NCBI GenBank assembly: GCA_026724425.1
Contig: JAIUCV010000102.1
Coordinates: 2,728,001 to 2,792,000, forward strand
Source of the DNA: Erythrophleum ivorense
Lineage: Eukaryota; Streptophyta; Magnoliopsida; Fabales; Fabaceae
Reading direction: 5' to 3'
DNA: 64,000 nt
A program made the position numbers and the translations under genes. The notes below the pieces were generated by a model. That model ran no database searches. It was given only the letters and a program-made list of their open reading frames with translations, and was not told the origin of the DNA. This document shows, in pieces, positions 58,123-64,000 of the stretch; position 1 is the first letter of the stretch; each line of letters begins with the position of its first letter.

Positions 58123-61100
58123 GGAAGTTGTAGGATTAGGGTTTTGTTTTGTTTTTGGCTGAAAGAAATTGTGAAGATTGCTTGTAAAAGTTAAAACGTC
58201 ATCTATAAATTGGGTTATATATTTATCTCCAAGTTTATTTTCCTTTTTGTAGATGATTATCAACTCACGCATTTCCTCTTTTCTATCTTTACCTTTTTGC
58301 CTTAGGAATACTTCATCGAGTTGAATAAATACCTTGGTCGGAAAACAACAACTTTGATATTTCTCTATACTTGAATTTACACCTACGTACATATAAGTAT
58401 TAGACATATATATTGGTAAGTAATTAAGTTGAGTTTGCCTTTGTCTTGGGAAAGGAAACTCAGGAATTCAGCATTTCTATCTGCCTGCGCGTACTTATTT
58501 AAATTCAATTAAAACTTTAAAGTAAAAAGTTTAATTGTATGTTGAACCGAACTAGGATAAGTATGGAAAAGGAAAACTCACATGGTATGGATAATTGTTG
58601 TAGAAACTGATAATAAAATAATAAATAAGGTCCATAGTGCAAATATATAAATAATTCCTTGTTTTGTGTTTTGTCGGTATCATTAAGAATCAAAGAATAT
58701 CACGTTCAAAGGCAAAAGGTCGAAACGATTATCCATCGGTAATAACCTTCTTATGATATTAAAAAAAAAAAAAAAAAAAAAAAGTAGAACCGCTGTGGGC
58801 ATCCTTGAGCAACATAGAAAGGGAGTCAAAGATTCGTCAAAACACTTAGCAATTGTGTATGCTCTTTTGTTGGTTGTTGGAGATCCACCAAAAAACATCT
58901 CAATTGAGCATATCTTGTTTTATTTATAGCAGAAAAACACATTTTCGAAGTGTAAACTCTTCATACTCTCTAGAATCCAAGTCCAACTCTTAATCTTTCT
59001 ATCATGGTATCAACTATCAACGTGAGAATTTGTAATTTTCATTTCTGTTACAAACGGAAATTTAAATCATCCCAAACGGAGACGTCGTGGTTAAGCTTTT
59101 TATTAGTTTTAATCAAATGAAAAAAAATTACATAAATAATCCCGTAGTTTCACTTTCACATGTATGTGAAGAGAAGTCGACAGATGATAAGTGAGCCAGT
59201 GACGAGTACATCAAACATGCGTAGTCATCAGTTCTTATGCACTTTCCTTTCGGCTATATATATGCTTACCAATCCGATGTGAGTTCATTTCGATTATAGA
59301 TGTTTTGGTTTTCGGTTTGCAACTTCATTTTTCTTTTTCTTTTTCTTTTTCTTATTTTATACAGATCGAATTGATAGAATTTAAAGCGAGGAGTCTTAAT
59401 TATCCTAAGAGGTTTTCTTTGGACATTTTGTGGAATGCGCTTTTATGCATCCACGAAAACATTAGCGAAATTGCTGACATACTTTTACAACATAACAACA
59501 AATCATTTCATCATATTTAGGAACTAAGAGTTAATTCCATCAAACGTTTCTCTGTTACAAAAACAATTAATAAATTAGTCGGGGGAACAATGGAAAAAGT
59601 TTATTATAAAAAAAAAAAAAACAATGGAAAAAGTAATAACCGATACTACATTTGATAGCCAGAAAAAATGACTTGCCTTTTGAGAGACACCTTTAGAGAT
59701 GTGACGTGGGATGAACGAAACATAGATGGAGAATATTCTAAGACATTGATACCTATGCTTTATACTAACCCCAAATATACATTGATACAAGATTGTTACA
59801 CCAGCCCCACTTAGATGAGAACAGTCCACTTATATAATAATCCGAATATATATGAACTTAATATATGTATATTCCATCTTTATACCGAAAATCCCACCCA
59901 TGCCTAGAGATCTCGTAACCTTCCCTTCTCCATATGGGTTAGCCTGAATTTAATCTGCACGTGTCTGTTGATATAATAACTTGCATTTTATTGTTTGTAT
60001 ATATATACCTAACGTTATCAAGATCATATCTTAAGAGATTAAAGGAATACGACTAGTTAAGAATGATTGCATACGGTACCATGGCTTAGTGAGAGTCGGA
60101 CTGTCGATCCGGAAGCGGCGGTCAGGCCGCCACGTGATGGACCCATCTAACGGATCTGTCTAGAAATCGATCGGCTGAGTTATTGACTATTGAACAATGA
60201 GATCTTCGTTTTTATTTTATTTCCTTTCCAGTAGCTTGATCTCTGAACAGTACTATGCTTCGTTTCCTTTTATAAGCAAATCAGAAGGTATTATAATTTG
60301 AACATAAATAAATAATGATAAAGAAGCTGCAACATTTTAAAATCTAGGAGCTTCAAATAAAAATAATAAATAAGAAGACGTTGTCTTCTTTTGGATTATT
60401 GATTGACACCAAACGAGCAAAGCAACCTAATTTTTTTTTAAAGTACAAACGTACCGTCGGATTGTTGACACGGCGAAAAGCTAGTCCACGTGTTTGGAGT
60501 GGAACATTTTAGCATGAGACAATGATTTTGCTAACCCACGCCGGTAGTAATTTCCCATTTTCATTTTTTTTTTCTAATTACAGTATATGTCCCTTTTAGA
60601 TTTCGTTTTCCGTGATTACTCGGCCCCACTCTCTAGCCAATAAGAAGATAACAACGAAATCATGTTGTGAAGACACGTGGTTTTTTTTGTTATGGAGATG
60701 TTTAGATTGCCTTAAAAGTCATGGCCACGTCACCATTATGATATCGACGTCAACCCTCACAACTGAGTATTTCAGGTTTTTTTTTTTCTACTCCGAGAGT
60801 AGTAAATTTGAAACAGTAGAGTAGGGCTGGGCAAATTATCCGCTATATCCGCTTCGATTCGTTATCCGCTTCGATTCGATCCGAAAAATCCGGATAACCG
60901 TAACGATATAAAGCAAAGCAAATACTAAAATTCAATATCCGTCAAAAACGGAGCAAATAACAAATATTATTTTTTTTAAACCGAATATCCGATCCGATCC
61001 GTATATTATAATAATTACGTATATAGATACATATTATAGTAAGAAATTTGTTATTTTTGTCTTTCAAAACATACAAAACAACAAAAATATTGTCTTCACA

Positions 61101-61941
61101 ATTATAATCCACTCATTTATACAGTAAAAAAGTTTAGTAACATAGCAGTAGCTTATTTAATTACTTTAAAATTAGAAATATTGTGACTAAATAAAAAAAT
61201 TAACAAATAATATGTTTAAAATTTTAAAATTATTTTTGCATTATATTTTAATGTTAATGATGATGTGTTTCGTGGTATCGTTGTGATCGATTAATTTACG
61301 TTTTTAGAACTTATTTTTAAATACATATTATAATTTATGAAACAATAATATATATAGGATGTATCTATGTACTTTTCAATTATTTATAATTAATATATGT
61401 TTTTAGTTTTTTTTTTTTAAAAAATTTACGGATCGGATCGGATATCCGCGGATATTTTATTTTTTTGCGGATATCCGGATTTTCGGATATCCGAAAACTT
61501 TCGGATCGGAGCGGTTCACAGAATCAAATATCCGGATGAGCCGGAGCGGATCACGGATCACGGATATTTTCCGGATATCCGCTCCGTGCCCACCCCTACA
61601 GTAGAGGGCGTTACAGGCTCGATAAGATAAAAATATCAAAAGATAACATAGTTAGTGTTTCAATTATGGATCACCTAATCAGCTAATCTTAACCCTTCAA
61701 ACACATTGATTATGAAACTGCTCACCACCTAAATCATATGATCAATGCCCTTCACTAACTCCCACAATTAATTATGATTACAAAAAGCTTCAACTTTAAT
61801 AGTAATGTATTTCTTTTCGTCACATTTGAGTCATATTGGTTTGCTTATGATAGAAGCAACCACACTCATCAATGATCAAAACCAATTTAAACCAAAACAA
61901 AACAAAACAAAAAAACGAACCAAAATGGGGAAACCAGGTTT
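58123..61941. other. Intergenic region with a hAT-type element
   Basis: AT-rich and gene-free as far as I can see. It contains A tracts (58759-58782), a G-box-like CCACGTGATGG near 60130, and a complete non-autonomous hAT-type element at 60822-61598. Confidence 0.6.
60822..61598. mobile_element. Non-autonomous hAT-type transposon (777 bp) with hairpin-rich ends
   Basis: Terminal inverted repeats TAGGGCTGGGCA and, reversed from the right end, TAGGGGTGGGCA differ by one base. The 8-bp target duplication CAGTAGAG is perfect on both sides (60814-60821 and 61599-61606). The subterminal parts are dense in GGATATCC and CGGATC motifs that can pair with each other, while the middle is AT-rich and non-coding. 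TAGGG-type termini with 8-bp duplications are typical of plant hAT elements. Confidence 0.92.
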
Positions 61942-63706
61942 TCAAAGGCTGTGTTTTTGCTTACTCTGTTCTGGAACCGTGCTGTGTATGAACCTAAACT
62001 TTCTCCTCGGAGTGACCAACTGTTTCTCTTTCTCATCGATGGTAGTGATTTGTTTCCAATTTAGAACATTTCCGATTGAAACATTACGTTTCAGCACTGG
62101 CTCGTGCCGCTGGTTCACATGGCTCAAGAAGGAGTGTTGAGGAAAGTTATCTCCTTTCATCGACCGCTTTGCTCTAATAGCTTTCTGGTCTTTCCATGAC
62201 TCTATGTTCCACATGCGAAACGCATCTTCTGCTTCAAGTTGCTTCGCTCTAGCGATCTCAACCTGGTTTAACGCCGCTTCCAAGGCTTGTTTACTTAGTG
62301 TAACTTCTTCATTAGCTTCCTCTACCTTCCTCATGAGTTCTATTCTTGAGACATCGGTGCATAACTCTTTGTTCATCTGTGCTTGAAGTGTTAAGAGAGA
62401 TCTTGGAGGCTCCGGGAAGCAAAGTCCGTCTTGGTTTCTCCCGGTGGATAACATGGTCATTTCAGCAATCGCAAGTGCTTCCGCTGCTCTTGCAGCTTCT
62501 TCCATCTTTCTCGCAGCAACCAATCTCATTTCTGCAGTTTTCAGACTAGCATTGCTCTGTTTTTGGAAAGCTGTATCATTGGTTTCAACTACCATCTTAA
62601 CCTGTTCACATTGCGAGTCATTGGTTTCGAATCTCTCTCTTTGATCTGGACCTGCTGGTGTTAACCTCAAACTGTTCAGCTCCTCAGCCAGAGACGCCAC
62701 TCCAGAGAGATCTTTCTCTTCATTCGTTTTCATATTCAGAGATTCAACATAGGACTGTACCAGCGCAAGATCATCCGTGGTTTCACCAAGATTATTCATA
62801 CTGGCTTGCTTCAATTCCATGAAGATCATATCCGGAGACTTCAAGGGATTACGTTCTTCAGTGATCTCTTTGATGTGTGAATGCAGATGTTCAGGGGTCT
62901 CCATGGATCTCAGAGCTTGTTGCTGGAGCTGCCGTTTAAAATCTTCGACAATACTTTTAGTTGAACAAAGAGCTTCTAGAAAATCTAGAGTTTCTAACTC
63001 TTTCACAATCAGATCCTTCTCAAGCTTCGCTGCATTCTCTTCCATTCTCTTTATGTCAATTTCTCCCACACCTTCCTGGAGAAAAAACAATTTTGGCTAA
63101 TCTCAGAGGCAGAGAAAACAGTTTTAACATTTTTGGCTAATCTCAAATGCAGAGCAAACAATTCAAGACGACTTTGAAGCTGACACAAGAAACTTTTAAC
63201 ACAAAAATGATCTTTCATTATGAATCTATGGTAGATCATAAGTTCATAACACAAAGTTATGAAATTTTTCTACTTAGTTTCAGTATAAAACCTCTAGCAT
63301 TTGGAAGAGTTTCCATAGAATTCGATGACCGTCACCAAATCGAATCACCACCTATCAATTATTAGCAATATAGCATACACAAGACATACAATGAACACTT
63401 GTTTACAACGCGTTAGAATTCACAGATGACAGATGCATTTCAGTAGAAGAAATGAAGCGATGTTGCAAACCGGATATTAGAAATAGAACTCACGCAATTG
63501 CCTCCGAGCTTTAAGGGAACCCAAGACCCACGGCCACCAAACCCGGTTACTGCCTTGTGATCCGAAACGTCGATTTCAGCTCTCAAGCCTCCTCTCATTG
63601 TACTCTCCGGGTTGAAATACTCGGATCCGGATTCGATTCTCACCTCCCGGATTCTGGGTGTACCCGGAATCGCCTCCGCCGCAGGGTTCTGCTGTCCCTC
63701 AGCCAT
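61942..63706 (-). CDS. WEB family coiled-coil protein (DUF827), At3g56270-like
   Basis: Two exons on the minus strand, 63706-63494 and 63075-61942, giving 448 residues. The N-terminal 70 residues are unstructured (MAEGQQNPAAEAIPGTPRIRE). Exon 2 encodes long heptad-rich coiled coil (NAAKLEKDLIVKELETLDFL, MRKVEEANEEVTLSKQALEA, ARAKQLEAEDAFRMWN), the signature of the WEB/PMI2 family. The relatives WEB1 and PMI2 act in light-driven chloroplast movement; this member's role is unknown to me. The C-terminal 70 residues are basic. I start at the ATG of MAEGQ since upstream in-frame codons are not conserved. Length is close to the A. thaliana homologue. Confidence 0.92.
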
Positions 63707-64000
63707 CTCCGTCAAGAGAATCACCAATTCCAATTGGTTTGTCCAATTCAAAGGGAAACAGAATTAAAGAGAAACCCATCGCAGTAATCATAGTTACTCC
63801 ACAGAAGCAAACAATAAAGGGAATGAGCTCTCGAAACCAAGTAATTCGCTACGCTATGATTCTGTTTTCTCGTCAATGCTCCGAGGATAATAATGTGTGA
63901 GTACGTGGCTTGTTTCTATTGGTTCTTGCCACGTACAGTTTCTTTTTGACTCTGACTTGACTCGCGTGAAATTCGGGTGCATCGTCGGTGGATAATATGA
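63707..64000. other. Upstream region of the WEB-family gene, window end
   Basis: 5' leader and promoter of the WEB gene, with two copies of the ACGTGG / CCACGT core at 63903 and 63929. No further gene start is visible before the window ends. Confidence 0.45.

Noticed and set aside
61457..61639. 60-codon minus-strand frame
   Set aside because: Lies across the right end of the hAT-type element; non-coding repeat sequence.
1..64000. CRISPR arrays, bacterial operons, phage or viral insertions, tRNA or rRNA genes
   Set aside because: None seen; all features fit plant nuclear DNA. A tRNAscan run would be needed to exclude a short tRNA gene.

Overview
This window is nuclear DNA of a flowering plant in the Brassicaceae. 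The genes have plant exon-intron structure, AT-rich introns and intergenic DNA, and protein sequences very close to Arabidopsis thaliana genes I recognise. From memory, the order matches A. thaliana chromosome 3 read backwards from about At3g56410 to At3g56270. The gene set is that of an Arabidopsis relative rather than A. thaliana itself, because it carries a LINE, an extra V-ATPase subunit E gene and an extra Pol V-like gene that I do not place there. Orthology statements rest on recall of sequences; no search was run.

Layout. 1-1993 holds the 3' end of a large acidic protein gene. A 6.3 kb AT-rich gap leads to a WRKY70-like factor (8314-9717), a type-A response regulator of the ARR17 type (11259-12135, minus) and the LRR receptor kinase IRK (15515-18526). 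Next come a plastid-type hypothetical gene (20498-21232, minus), a secreted Mn-type superoxide dismutase (22385-23699) and ribosomal protein eS26 (24413-25451). A TRM1-like tRNA methyltransferase follows (26972-28682, minus, one apparent frameshift), then a V-ATPase subunit E gene (29805-30831, minus), a PAP/OAS1-type nucleotidyltransferase (32681-35140), alpha-galactosidase 3 (35643-38283, minus) and a small plastid zinc-type protein (39023-39730). A 6.2 kb non-LTR retrotransposon with target-site duplications sits at 41194-47352. At 49114-56567 lies a 17-exon gene closely related to NRPE1, the largest subunit of RNA polymerase V. It has three frame breaks, an unusual CTD repeat and an intact DeCL domain. 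A broken kinase gene (57237-58122, minus) and a WEB/DUF827 gene (61942-63706, minus) close the window.

Mobile DNA and rearrangement. Two non-autonomous hAT-type elements have clear 8-bp target duplications (13167-13441 and 60822-61598). The stretch from 25.4 to 31.3 kb contains fragments of the neighbouring eS26 and OAS1-like genes and two copies of the TRM1/OAS1 promoter. This points to a local duplication that mostly decayed, leaving the V-ATPase gene between two genes that were probably once divergent neighbours.

The main discovery candidate is the second NRPE1-like locus. Its catalytic DFDGD motif and its C-terminal argonaute-hook-like region survive, but its N-terminal half is frame-shifted, so it is either a young pseudogene or a source of partial Pol V-like products. 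The genes are independent plant genes, not an operon. Shared themes are defence and hormone signalling (WRKY70, ARR17, IRK), RNA biology (eS26, TRM1, OAS1-like, NRPE1-like) and cell-wall or redox enzymes (AGAL3, MSD2).
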